From NCBI RefSeq assembly GCF_030294945.1, contig NZ_AP018448.1, forward strand, positions 8,280,501 to 8,344,500: 64,000 bases of DNA, read 5' to 3'. This document shows, piece after piece, positions 56,780-64,000 of the stretch (positions are counted from its first letter, which is position 1; every line of letters starts with the position of its first letter). Origin of the DNA: Streptomyces graminofaciens. Lineage in GTDB: Bacteria > Actinomycetota > Actinomycetes > Streptomycetales > Streptomycetaceae. The position numbers were made by a program, and so were the translations under genes. The notes under the pieces are model-generated. The model worked only from the letters and a program-made list of their open reading frames with translations, had not been told where the DNA came from and did no database searches.

Positions 56780-58304
56780 GGGGGGCCTCCACTTCGGTGA
56801 CGGAGTCGATCGTGTTCGGGTTGGAGACGGCGAGAGCCATCACGGCGTCCTGAGTGGCCTCGGCGCCCGGGAGTTCGCCGGCGATCCGGCCCTGGGCCAT
56901 CACCAGGACCCGGTCGCTCATACCGAGCACCTCGGGAAGGTCGCTGGAGATCATCAGGACGGCGGCACCGGCGGCGGTCAGTTCGTTGATCAGCTCGTAG
57001 ATCTCGACCTTGGCGCCCACGTCGATACCGCGCGTCGGCTCGTCGAGGATCAGCACCTTGGTGTCGGCGAGCAGCCACTTGCCGATGACGACCTTCTGCT
57101 GGTTACCACCGGAGAGGGTCCGCACCTGCTGCCCGAGCCCGGCCATCCGTACGCCGAGCTGCTCGGCGATCCGCGCGGCGGCCGCCCGCTGCCCCTTGAG
57201 GTCGACGATCCCCGCACGGGTCGAGGCCCGCAGGGTCACGAGCCCGAGGTTCTCCTCGACGGACGCGTCGAGCACGAGCCCCTGCCCCTTGCGGTCCTCG
57301 GGGATCAGCCCGATGCCGGCCGCCATGGCGGCGTTGACGTCATGACCCTTCAGCGGCGCCCCGGAGACCTTCACGGCCCCCTTGTCGTACGGATCCGCGC
57401 CGAACACCGCCCGCACGACCTCGGTACGACCGGCCCCGACGAGCCCCGCGATCCCGACGACCTCACCGGCCCGCACCTCGAAGCCGACGTCATGGAAGAC
57501 GCCGTCCCGCGTGAGCCCCTCGACGGTGAGCAACGCGGCCCCGGTGTCGGCCTGCTGACGCGGGTACTGCTGCTCGATCGACCGCCCCACCATGAGCCGT
57601 ACGAGCTCGTCCTCGGGAGTGGACGCGGGTACTTGGCCCACACTCCTCCCGTCCCGGATGACGGTGACGCGATCTCCGAGGGCGGCGATCTCCTCCAAGT
57701 GATGGGTGATGAAGACGACACCCACCCCGTCCTCGCGCAGCTTGCGCACGATGACGAAGAGCTTCTCCACCTCCTCGGAGGTGAGCACGGCGGTCGGCTC
57801 GTCCATGATCAGCACGCGGGCGTCCAGACTCAGCGCCTTCGCGATCTCGACCATCTGGAGCCGGGCGATACCGAGTTCACGGACACGCGCGCGTGGAGAC
57901 ACCTGGACGCCGACCCGCTCCAGCAGGACGGAGGCATCGGCCTCCATCTTCTTCCGGTCGATCATCCCGAGACGGCGCGGCTGCCGCCCCAGGAAGATGT
58001 TCTCGGCGACCGTCAGATCGGGAACGAGGTTGAACTCCTGGTAGATGGTGGCGATCCCGAGGCGCTCGGAGTCCTGAGCACCCTGGATGCGCACCTCCTC
58101 GCCACCGGCCAGGATCCGCCCGGCGTCGGGCGTGTAGGCACCGGAGAGCATCTTGATGAGCGTGCTCTTGCCCGCGCCGTTCTCACCGAGGAGTACGTGC
58201 ACCTCGCCCCGGCGCAGATCGAAGTCGACGCCGTCGAGCGCGACCACGCCGGGAAAGGCTTTCCGTATGCCCTCGATGCGCAGCAACTCGTCCTGGTTGC
58301 TCAC
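56769..58304 (-). CDS. rbsA: RbsA, ribose ABC transporter ATPase (two NBDs)
   Basis: 511 aa from GTG 58304, which overlaps the rbsR stop (GTGA). NBD1: GENGAGKST, signature ELGIARLQMVEIAKAL, VLIMDEPTAVLT. NBD2: GLVGAGRTE (degenerate Walker A), LSGGNQQKVVIGKWL, VLILDEPTRGIDVG. Such asymmetry is normal for monosaccharide importers of this class. Works with the RbsC-RbsB fusion. Confidence 0.93.
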   Translation of the reverse strand: MSNQDELLRIEGIRKAFPGVVALDGVDFDLRRGEVHVLLGENGAGKSTLIKMLSGAYTPDAGRILAGGEEVRIQGAQDSERLGIATIYQEFNLVPDLTVAENIFLGRQPRRLGMIDRKKMEADASVLLERVGVQVSPRARVRELGIARLQMVEIAKALSLDARVLIMDEPTAVLTSEEVEKLFVIVRKLREDGVGVVFITHHLEEIAALGDRVTVIRDGRSVGQVPASTPEDELVRLMVGRSIEQQYPRQQADTGAALLTVEGLTRDGVFHDVGFEVRAGEVVGIAGLVGAGRTEVVRAVFGADPYDKGAVKVSGAPLKGHDVNAAMAAGIGLIPEDRKGQGLVLDASVEENLGLVTLRASTRAGIVDLKGQRAAAARIAEQLGVRMAGLGQQVRTLSGGNQQKVVIGKWLLADTKVLILDEPTRGIDVGAKVEIYELINELTAAGAAVLMISSDLPEVLGMSDRVLVMAQGRIAGELPGAEATQDAVMALAVSNPNTIDSVTEVEAPRGR

Positions 58305-59341
58305 GACTGGCTCCTTCTCACGGGGGACTGCGCGGCTGGGTCCTGCGCAGGTGGCTCGCCGCACGAGCGGCGTACGACGAGCCGGGCGGGGAGGGTGACC
58401 GACTTGGGCGGCCGCCCCTCGATGAGATCCACCAGCGCGCGTACGGCGGCCCGCCCCAGCTCGCCCGTGGGCTGGGCGATGGCGGTGATCGGCGGATCGG
58501 TGTGCACGAACCAGGGGATGTCGTCGAACGCGGCCAGCGCGATGTCGTCCGGAACGCGCAACCCACGCGCGCGTACGGCGTCCAGCGCGCCGAGGGCCAT
58601 CAGGTTGTCCGCCGCGAACACGACCTCGGGCGGCTCGGGCAGATCGAGGAACCCCTCGGTGACCCGCCGCCCGCTCTCGGCCTGGAAGTCGCCCTGGCCT
58701 ATGTAGGCGTCGGGCAGTTCGAGCCCGTACGCGTGCAGCGCCTCCCTGAAGGCCTCCACACGCTCCCGGCCGGTGGTGGTGGCCGCGGGCCCCGCGATGA
58801 TGGCGAGCCGCCGGTGCCCCAGCCCGTGCAGGTGTGCGACGAGATCCCGTACGGCACCGCGCCCGTCCGCCCGCACGACGGGCACGTCCACCCCCGGGAT
58901 CCACCGGTCGGCGAACACCATGGGCGTCCCGCCGCGCACGGCGTCGACCATCAGGGGCGAACCACCGTCCGTCGGGGAGACGAGAAGACCGTCGATACGG
59001 CGGTCCAGCAGGCTCCGTACGTGGTGGTCCTGGAGGTCGGGCCGTTCGTCGGCGTTGCCGATGATCACGCTGTAGCCGAGCGCGCGGGCCTCCTCCTCGA
59101 CGGACCGGGCCAGCTCGGTGAAGTACGGGTTCATCACATCGCTGATGACCAGCCCGAGGGTGTGGGTCTGGTCGGTGCGCAGCGAACGGGCGACGGCGTT
59201 CGGGCGGTAGCCCAGCGTCTCGACGGCGGCCAACACGCGCGTGCGTGCGTCGTCGCTGACCGACGGATGGTCGTTCAGGACACGCGAGACCGTGGCGACG
59301 GAGACCCCCGCCTCGGCAGCGACGTCCTTGATGCTCGCCAT
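58301..59341 (-). CDS. rbsR: RbsR, LacI-family ribose repressor
   Basis: 346 aa. Helix-turn-helix IKDVAAEAGVSVATVSRVLN (about 4-23), hinge NAVARSLRTDQTHTLGLVI, and the RbsR-type ligand domain ending LAAFDDIPWFVHTDPPITAIAQP. It is the first gene of the ribose operon and precedes rbsA with a GTGA overlap. Two copies of TGGAATCGATTACA lie just upstream, so it is expected to repress its own operon until ribose binds. Confidence 0.9.
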   Translation of the reverse strand: MASIKDVAAEAGVSVATVSRVLNDHPSVSDDARTRVLAAVETLGYRPNAVARSLRTDQTHTLGLVISDVMNPYFTELARSVEEEARALGYSVIIGNADERPDLQDHHVRSLLDRRIDGLLVSPTDGGSPLMVDAVRGGTPMVFADRWIPGVDVPVVRADGRGAVRDLVAHLHGLGHRRLAIIAGPAATTTGRERVEAFREALHAYGLELPDAYIGQGDFQAESGRRVTEGFLDLPEPPEVVFAADNLMALGALDAVRARGLRVPDDIALAAFDDIPWFVHTDPPITAIAQPTGELGRAAVRALVDLIEGRPPKSVTLPARLVVRRSCGEPPAQDPAAQSPVRRSQS

Positions 59342-59359
59342 CGCCGCTCCACCTCCTCG

Positions 59360-59406
59360 TGGAATCGATTACATCGACGTTGTAGGGAGGATTGGAATCG
59401 ATTACA
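59360..59406. promoter_or_regulatory. Two direct copies of TGGAATCGATTACA upstream of rbsR
   Basis: TGGAATCGATTACA occurs at 59360-59373 and 59393-59406, 33 bp apart (about three helical turns). Each contains the palindrome AATCGATT with LacI-type central CG. The nearer copy is 19 nt from the rbsR start codon, so a bound repressor would block transcription. Confidence 0.75.
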
Positions 59407-59450
59407 CGGGGGTTAATCAAGCCCCCGAGACCAGATCGTGATGAGCTGAG

Positions 59451-59500
59451 CGCCCCGCAGGGACGCGGGGAACTGCGCGACCGGCCCCCACTCACCCGCT
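59451..59500. repeat. Dispersed GC-rich repeat element
   Basis: Contains GACGCGGGGAACTGCGCGAC and a C-rich tail (CCCCCACTCACCCG), matching the elements at 20301-20347 and in part 8767-8847. It lies between the divergent rbsR and helicase genes. Confidence 0.55.
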
Positions 59501-59565
59501 CTCGTCGACGAACCCCTCGTCCACAGGCCCGGTGCCCTGTCGGTGGCACCCGGTAGCGTCGGATC

Positions 59566-61830
59566 ATGTCGAATCAGGCGGGGACCCCTCAGACGGGAGA
59601 ACGGCGACTGGCCACGCTCGAAGGCGTGCTCGAACGCATCACGTACGCCAACGAGGACAACGGCTACACGGTCGCGCGCGTGGACACCGGCCGAGGCGCC
59701 GCCGACCTCCTCACCGTCGTCGGCGCACTCCTCGGCGCCCAGGTCGGCGAGTCCCTGCGCATGGAGGGCCGCTGGGGCTCCCACCCCCAGTACGGCAAAC
59801 AGTTCACGGTGGAGAACTACACGACGCTCCTCCCGGCCACCGTCCAGGGCATCCGCCGCTACCTGGGCTCCGGCCTGGTCAAGGGCATCGGCCCGGTCTT
59901 CGCCGACCGCATCACGCAGCACTTCGGCCTGGACACCCTCCAGATCATCGAGGAGGAGCCGAAGCGACTGATCGAGGTCCCCGGCCTCGGCCCCAAACGC
60001 ACGAAGAAGATCGCGGACGCCTGGGAGGAGCAGAAGGCGATCAAGGAGGTCATGCTCTTCCTCCAGACGGTCCAGGTGTCCACCTCCATCGCCGTCCGCA
60101 TCTACAAGAAGTACGGCGACGCCTCGATCTCGATCGTCAAGAACCAGCCCTACCGCCTCGCGGCCGACGTCTGGGGCATCGGCTTCCTCACGGCCGACCG
60201 CATCGCCCAGTCCGTCGGCATCCCGCACGACAGCCCGGAGCGCGTGAAGGCGGGCCTCCAGTACGCCCTTTCACAGTCCACCGACCAGGGCCACTGCTAC
60301 CTCCCCGAGGAGCGGCTGATCGCCGACGCCGTCAAGCTCCTCCAGGTCGACACGGGCCTGGTCATCGAGTGCCTGGCCGAGCTGACCCTGCCGGACGAGG
60401 ACTCCGGCGACCCCGGTGTCGTACGGGAGAAGGTGCCGGGCCCGGACGGCGACTCCGTGACCGCCGTCTATCTGGTCCCCTTCCACCGCGCCGAACTCTC
60501 CCTCTCCGCCCAGCTGCTGCGCCTTCTGCGCACCGGCGAGGACCGTATGCCGGGCTTCCACGACGTGGCCTGGGACAAGGCGCTGGCCTGGCTGAAGGGG
60601 CGTACGAGCGCCGATCTGGCCCCCGAGCAGGAGGCCGCCGTCAAGCTCGCGCTGACGAAGAAGGTGGCCGTCCTGACCGGCGGCCCCGGCTGCGGCAAGT
60701 CCTTCACGGTCCGCTCGATCGTGGAGCTGGCCCGCGCCAAGAAGGCGAAGGTCGTGCTCGCCGCCCCCACCGGCCGCGCCGCCAAGCGCCTCGCCGAGCT
60801 GACCGGCGCCGAGGCCTCCACCGTCCACCGCCTGCTGGAGCTGAGGCCGGGCGGCGACGCGGCGTACGACAAGGACCGGCCGCTGGACGCCGACCTGGTG
60901 GTGGTCGACGAGGCGTCGATGCTGGACCTGCTGCTGGCCAACAAGCTGGTGAAGGCGGTGCCGCCGGGGGCGCACCTGCTGTTCGTGGGGGACGTCGACC
61001 AGTTGCCCAGCGTCGGCGCGGGCGAGGTCCTGCGCGATCTGCTGGCCGACGGCAGTCCGGTCCCGGCGGTCCGGCTCACCAAGGTCTTCCGCCAGGCCCA
61101 GCAGTCGGGTGTGGTGACGAACGCGCACCGGATCAACGCGGGGCAGCACCCGGTCACCGACGGCATGAAGGACTTCTTCCTCTTCGTCGAGGACGACACG
61201 GAGGAGGCCGGCCGGCTCACCGTGGACGTGGCCGCCCGTCGGATTCCCGCCAAGTTCGGCCTCGACCCGCGCCGGGACATCCAGGTCCTCGCCCCCATGC
61301 ACCGCGGCCCGGCCGGCGCCGGAAACCTCAACGGCCTGCTCCAGCAGGCGATCACCCCGGCCCGCCCCGACCTGCCCGAGAAGCGCTTCGGCGGCCGGGT
61401 CTTCCGCGTCGGCGACAAGGTGACGCAGATCCGCAACAACTACGAGAAGGGCGAGAACGGCGTCTTCAACGGCACGGTCGGCGTGGTCACCGCCCTGGAC
61501 CCGGTCGACCAGCGCCTGACGGTGCTGACGGACGAGGACGAGGAGGTGCCGTACGAGTTCGACGAGCTGGACGAACTGGCGCACGCGTACGCGGTGACGA
61601 TCCACCGCTCACAGGGCAGCGAGTACCCGGCGGTGGTGGTCCCGGTCACCACGGGCGCGTGGATGATGCTCCAGCGCAACCTCCTCTACACGGCGGTGAC
61701 TCGGGCCAAGAAACTGGTCGTCCTGGTCGGCTCCCGCAAGGCCATAGGCCAGGCGGTACGCACGGTCTCGGGCGGCCGCAGATGCACGGCCCTCGACTTC
61801 CGACTGGCGCCCCGGGCCCTGGAGCCCTGA
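59566..61830 (+). CDS. RecD2-type SF1B DNA helicase
   Basis: 754 aa from ATG 59566. The N-terminal OB-like and helix-hairpin-helix region (LVKGIGPVFADRITQHFG; VPGLGPKRTKKIADAW) is typical of RecD2. The helicase motifs follow: I TGGPGCGKS (about 371-379), Ia VLAAPTGRAAKRL, II VVVDEASMLD, III FVGDVDQLPSVGAG, IV KVFRQAQQSG, V/VI AYAVTIHRSQGSEYPAVVVPV and AVTRAKKLVV. RecD2 proteins are 5'-3' helicases not tied to RecBC and act in genome maintenance. Single gene; 252 nt separate it from citrate synthase. Confidence 0.9.
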   Translation: MSNQAGTPQTGERRLATLEGVLERITYANEDNGYTVARVDTGRGAADLLTVVGALLGAQVGESLRMEGRWGSHPQYGKQFTVENYTTLLPATVQGIRRYLGSGLVKGIGPVFADRITQHFGLDTLQIIEEEPKRLIEVPGLGPKRTKKIADAWEEQKAIKEVMLFLQTVQVSTSIAVRIYKKYGDASISIVKNQPYRLAADVWGIGFLTADRIAQSVGIPHDSPERVKAGLQYALSQSTDQGHCYLPEERLIADAVKLLQVDTGLVIECLAELTLPDEDSGDPGVVREKVPGPDGDSVTAVYLVPFHRAELSLSAQLLRLLRTGEDRMPGFHDVAWDKALAWLKGRTSADLAPEQEAAVKLALTKKVAVLTGGPGCGKSFTVRSIVELARAKKAKVVLAAPTGRAAKRLAELTGAEASTVHRLLELRPGGDAAYDKDRPLDADLVVVDEASMLDLLLANKLVKAVPPGAHLLFVGDVDQLPSVGAGEVLRDLLADGSPVPAVRLTKVFRQAQQSGVVTNAHRINAGQHPVTDGMKDFFLFVEDDTEEAGRLTVDVAARRIPAKFGLDPRRDIQVLAPMHRGPAGAGNLNGLLQQAITPARPDLPEKRFGGRVFRVGDKVTQIRNNYEKGENGVFNGTVGVVTALDPVDQRLTVLTDEDEEVPYEFDELDELAHAYAVTIHRSQGSEYPAVVVPVTTGAWMMLQRNLLYTAVTRAKKLVVLVGSRKAIGQAVRTVSGGRRCTALDFRLAPRALEP

Positions 61831-61852
61831 GACTGGCACCAAGTGCCCTCTC

Positions 61853-61977
61853 GTGACGTTCACGCGTCACGTGAGTGAAATTTGATCGATCAAATGAGTC
61901 GCAAAGGTCACACAGCTCTTCCAGATGCCGGACGGAGCGGGCAGGATGAGCAAGTTGGCGGCACTGAGTGCCGCCAA
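61853..61977 (+). promoter_or_regulatory. Structured upstream region of the citrate synthase gene
   Basis: Three elements lie upstream of the start at 62083. First, a GTGACG...CGTCAC inverted repeat at about 61853-61872. Second, a perfect 16-bp AT-rich palindrome ATTTGATCGATCAAAT at 61880-61895. Third, a hairpin TTGGCGGCAC-TGA-GTGCCGCCAA at 61955-61977. The palindrome resembles an operator; the hairpin may be a leader structure. The bound factor is unknown. Confidence 0.5.
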
Positions 61978-62082
61978 TAGGCCCGATGGTCGACCCCGAG
62001 TGCACTCTCCTGAGCCAATTGGGGGATGGTAGAGACAGTCAGGGCACCTCGAAGATGAGGCACTACGTCGGTGAGGGATGAC

Positions 62083-63372
62083 GTGAGCGACAACTCTGTA
62101 GTACTGCGGTACGGCGACGGCGAGTACACCTACCCGGTGATCGACAGCACCGTCGGCGACAAGGGCTTCGACATCGGGAAGCTCCGGGCCCAAACCGGTC
62201 TGGTCACCCTGGACAGCGGCTACGGCAACACGGCCGCCTATAAATCCGCCATCACCTATCTCGACGGTGAGCAGGGCATCCTGCGCTACCGCGGGTACCC
62301 GATCGAGCAGCTGGCCGAGCGCTCCACCTTCCTTGAGGTGGCGTATCTGCTCATCAACGGTGAGCTTCCGACCGTCGACGAGCTCGCCACTTTCCAGGGC
62401 GAGATCACGCAGCACACCCTGCTGCACGAGGACGTCAAGAACTTCTACCGGGGCTTCCCGCGCGACGCCCACCCGATGGCGATGCTGTCGTCCGTGGTCA
62501 GCGCCCTGTCGACGTTCTACCAGGACAGCCACAACCCGTTCGACGAGCGGCAGCGCAACCTCTCCACGATCCGCCTGCTCGCCAAGCTCCCGACGATCGC
62601 GGCGTACGCGTACAAGAAGTCGATCGGTCACCCGTTCGTCTACCCGCGCAACGACCTCGGGTACGTCGAGAACTTCCTGCGCATGACCTTCTCGGTCCCG
62701 GCGCAGGAGTACGACCTCGACCCGGTCGTCGTCTCCGCGCTCGACAAGCTTCTGATCCTGCACGCGGACCACGAGCAGAACTGTTCGACCTCCACGGTCC
62801 GCCTGGTCGGCTCCTCGCAGGCGAACATGTTCGCCTCGATCTCCGCCGGTATCTCCGCGCTCTGGGGCCCGCTGCACGGCGGCGCCAACCAGTCCGTCCT
62901 GGAGATGCTGGAGGGCATCAAGGTCAACGGCGGCGATGTCGACTCCTTCATCCGCAAGGTGAAGAACAAGGAGGACGGCGTCCGCCTGATGGGCTTCGGC
63001 CACCGGGTGTACAAGTCCTTCGACCCGCGCGCCAAGATCATCAAGGCCGCCGCGCACGACGTCCTCTCCGCGCTCGGCAAGTCCGACGAGCTGCTGGACA
63101 TCGCGCTGAAGCTCGAGGAGCACGCGCTCTCCGACGAGTACTTCGTCTCGCGCAACCTCTACCCGAACGTGGACTTCTACACGGGTCTGATCTACCGCGC
63201 CATGGGCTTCCCGACCGAGATGTTCACGGTCCTCTTCGCCCTCGGCCGCCTCCCGGGCTGGATCGCCCAGTGGCACGAGATGATCAAGGAGCCCGGCTCC
63301 CGCATCGGCCGCCCGCGCCAGATCTACACGGGCGTCGTCGAGCGCGACTTCGTGCCGGTCGAGGCGCGATAG
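62083..63372 (+). CDS. citA: Citrate synthase
   Basis: 429 aa from GTG 62083 (MSDNSVVLRYGDGEY, as recalled for the S. coelicolor enzyme; GTG 62071 is an alternative). The active-site motifs are LHADHEQNCSTSTVR, GPLHGGANQSV (catalytic His), MGFGHRVYK (second His) and the Asp in NVDFYTG. It condenses acetyl-CoA and oxaloacetate to citrate. The N-terminal 40-residue extension is usual for the hexameric actinobacterial type. Preceded by operator-like elements and followed by a terminator and a small RNA. Confidence 0.95.
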   Translation: MSDNSVVLRYGDGEYTYPVIDSTVGDKGFDIGKLRAQTGLVTLDSGYGNTAAYKSAITYLDGEQGILRYRGYPIEQLAERSTFLEVAYLLINGELPTVDELATFQGEITQHTLLHEDVKNFYRGFPRDAHPMAMLSSVVSALSTFYQDSHNPFDERQRNLSTIRLLAKLPTIAAYAYKKSIGHPFVYPRNDLGYVENFLRMTFSVPAQEYDLDPVVVSALDKLLILHADHEQNCSTSTVRLVGSSQANMFASISAGISALWGPLHGGANQSVLEMLEGIKVNGGDVDSFIRKVKNKEDGVRLMGFGHRVYKSFDPRAKIIKAAAHDVLSALGKSDELLDIALKLEEHALSDEYFVSRNLYPNVDFYTGLIYRAMGFPTEMFTVLFALGRLPGWIAQWHEMIKEPGSRIGRPRQIYTGVVERDFVPVEAR

Positions 63373-63383
63373 CCATACTGCTG

Positions 63384-63411
63384 AGCCCCGTACGGCGTGC
63401 CGTACGGGGCT
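63384..63411 (+). terminator. Terminator of the citrate synthase gene
   Basis: Perfect 13-bp stem AGCCCCGTACGGC/GCCGTACGGGGCT (63384-63396 and 63399-63411), 11 nt after the stop, followed by TTTGTGG. Confidence 0.85.
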
Positions 63412-63430
63412 TTGTGGTTTCCGTGTATGG

Positions 63431-63527
63431 AAAAGGCGCCCTGCAACGCTGGTCCCCCCACGGGCCGGCGAGCAGGGCGCCTTCCCATGTCCCGGTGCGG
63501 ATTCCCCCCACGGGATCCGGCCGGGCG
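63431..63527 (+). ncRNA. 6C-type small RNA (two hairpins with identical six-C loops)
   Basis: Hairpin 1: outer stem AAGGCGCCCTGC/GCAGGGCGCCTT (63433-63444 and 63472-63483), an internal loop, then inner stem GCTGG/CCGGC (63448-63452 and 63465-63469) closing the loop TCCCCCCACGGG. Hairpin 2: CCCGG/CCGGG (63491-63495 and 63521-63525) around CGGAT/ATCCG (63498-63502 and 63515-63519) closing the same loop TCCCCCCACGGG. Two adjacent stem-loops with at least six loop cytosines define the actinobacterial 6C RNA family. No open frame with a ribosome site is present. Orientation is plus because the C-runs are on this strand. I recall an S. coelicolor small RNA reported downstream of its citrate synthase gene; not verified. 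Confidence 0.7.
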
Positions 63528-64000
63528 TCTGGTGGGCACAGCGCCTGAATCGCTGAGCAGGACGAGCAGAGCTCGTCGTACCACTGTGTGCGGTTGTTGT
63601 GCTGAGGTACTGCTGTGCTGCGGTCTGCCGGGACGCGTACGTACGGGAGGGCCGCTCAAAGCTCCCCGGTGTACGTGCCCCGGCAACGCAATTCCGGGAA
63701 CGTCCCCCAAGACATCCCCAGATGCCAGTCACGCCCCCCAAGACGCTTCTGACATCGCCAACTTAGACTCACGAACCCCTTCGTTGGTTACGTTCACATC
63801 ACTGTGATCTGCGTCTCTCGGCATATGTCCTGAAGATACGCAAGAGACTCAAAACGGTGATCGAGACCCCAGCGTAAGGATGATGCGCGAGCCTTGTGAA
63901 GAGCTTATGTGAGGCTGAGTCCGGACTCTAGAGGGACTTTTACCTCGTCGTCATGAAAATGCCCTGAGTCGCAAGCTGTTCGTGACCACGAATACGGACG
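63528..64000. other. Intergenic region with inverted repeat and small leader-like frame
   Basis: More AT-rich than its surroundings towards the right edge. It has a perfect inverted repeat TCACA-TCAC-TGTGA (63794-63807). A ten-codon frame, MMREPCEELM (ATG at 63880, AAGG immediately upstream, stop 63910-63912), is leader-like but unsupported. It probably carries the promoter and leader of a gene beyond the window. No tRNA or long coding sequence is seen. Confidence 0.45.

Noticed and set aside
63880-63912. Ten-codon leader peptide MMREPCEELM
   Set aside because: The ribosome site abuts the ATG with no spacing, no attenuator structure is visible and the downstream gene is outside the window; noted in the region entry only.
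1-64000. tRNA, rRNA, prophage, integrase or insertion sequence
   Set aside because: I looked for cloverleaf arms, integrase or transposase motifs and direct-repeat boundaries and saw none that could be supported.

Overview
The window is a high-GC actinomycete chromosome segment, almost certainly Streptomyces. The evidence is third-position GC bias throughout, frequent GTG starts and 4-nt ATGA/GTGA overlaps, WhiJ-type XRE/DUF397/ATPase regulatory sets, Tat/lipoprotein secretomes, and a citrate synthase whose N-terminus reads like the S. coelicolor enzyme (from memory). I count about 53 protein genes, two probable mini-ORFs and one small RNA. I see no tRNA, rRNA, insertion sequence, prophage or CRISPR array.

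Layout. 1-1.5 kb: a truncated XRE/DUF5753 regulator divergent from two small overlapping conserved genes. 1.4-6.5 kb (minus): an OGG-fold glycosylase-like protein, an FG-GAP/VCBS lipoprotein, an APH-type phosphotransferase, an SDR oxidoreductase and a GNAT acetyltransferase. 6.8-14.9 kb (plus): a secreted beta-lactamase-fold hydrolase, a phytase-like esterase, a full-length fused heterodimeric-type ABC exporter, a small secreted protein ending in a heptanucleotide tandem repeat, and an S28 tripeptidyl aminopeptidase. 15-20 kb (minus): a Ser/Thr kinase with a beta-propeller sensor, a lipoprotein and a NagZ-like GH3 enzyme. 20.4-22.5 kb (plus): a divergent EPSP-synthase paralogue and peptidase E, then a 28-bp minisatellite. 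23-26.5 kb (minus): MHYT membrane sensor, TIM-barrel isomerase, CsbD and a LacI regulator.

26.8-29.9 kb (plus): a tightly coupled three-gene sugar-type catabolic operon (Gfo/Idh dehydrogenase, DUF993 aldolase-like, isomerase) facing the LacI gene across a LacI-type operator and closed by a terminator. 30-33.7 kb (plus): a protein carrying an EF-Tu domain-III-like barrel, a small protein with a RHIM-like amyloid signalling motif, and a DUF485/solute-sodium symporter pair. 33.7-39.2 kb: an XRE-DUF397-AraC operon divergent from an RsbW-like ATPase, then a surface repeat protein with a proline-rich partner. 39.4-43.6 kb (minus): a ferric-type ABC importer.

43.7-53 kb (minus): a type VII (ESX) secretion operon in transcription order: two WXG100-type substrates, a small membrane protein, EccD, a MinD/EspI-like ATPase, EccC and a DUF6177 protein. 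Two similar 20-21 codon mini-ORFs bridge the last three genes. EccB, EccE and MycP are not in this window. 53.2-59.4 kb (minus): the ribose operon rbsR-rbsA-rbsCB(fusion)-rbsK-rbsD, with twin operators upstream and a strong terminator downstream. 59.5-63.4 kb (plus): a RecD2-type helicase and citrate synthase with a structured leader. Directly downstream of citrate synthase are a terminator and a two-hairpin RNA with identical six-cytosine loops, which fits the 6C small-RNA family.

The most unusual items are the RHIM-like/EF-Tu-like gene pair, the paired mini-ORFs in the ESX operon, the 6C-type RNA, a 22-bp AT-rich repeat (AACCG-N7-CGGTT) at distant sites, and several tandem or dispersed repeats, one of which lies inside a coding sequence.
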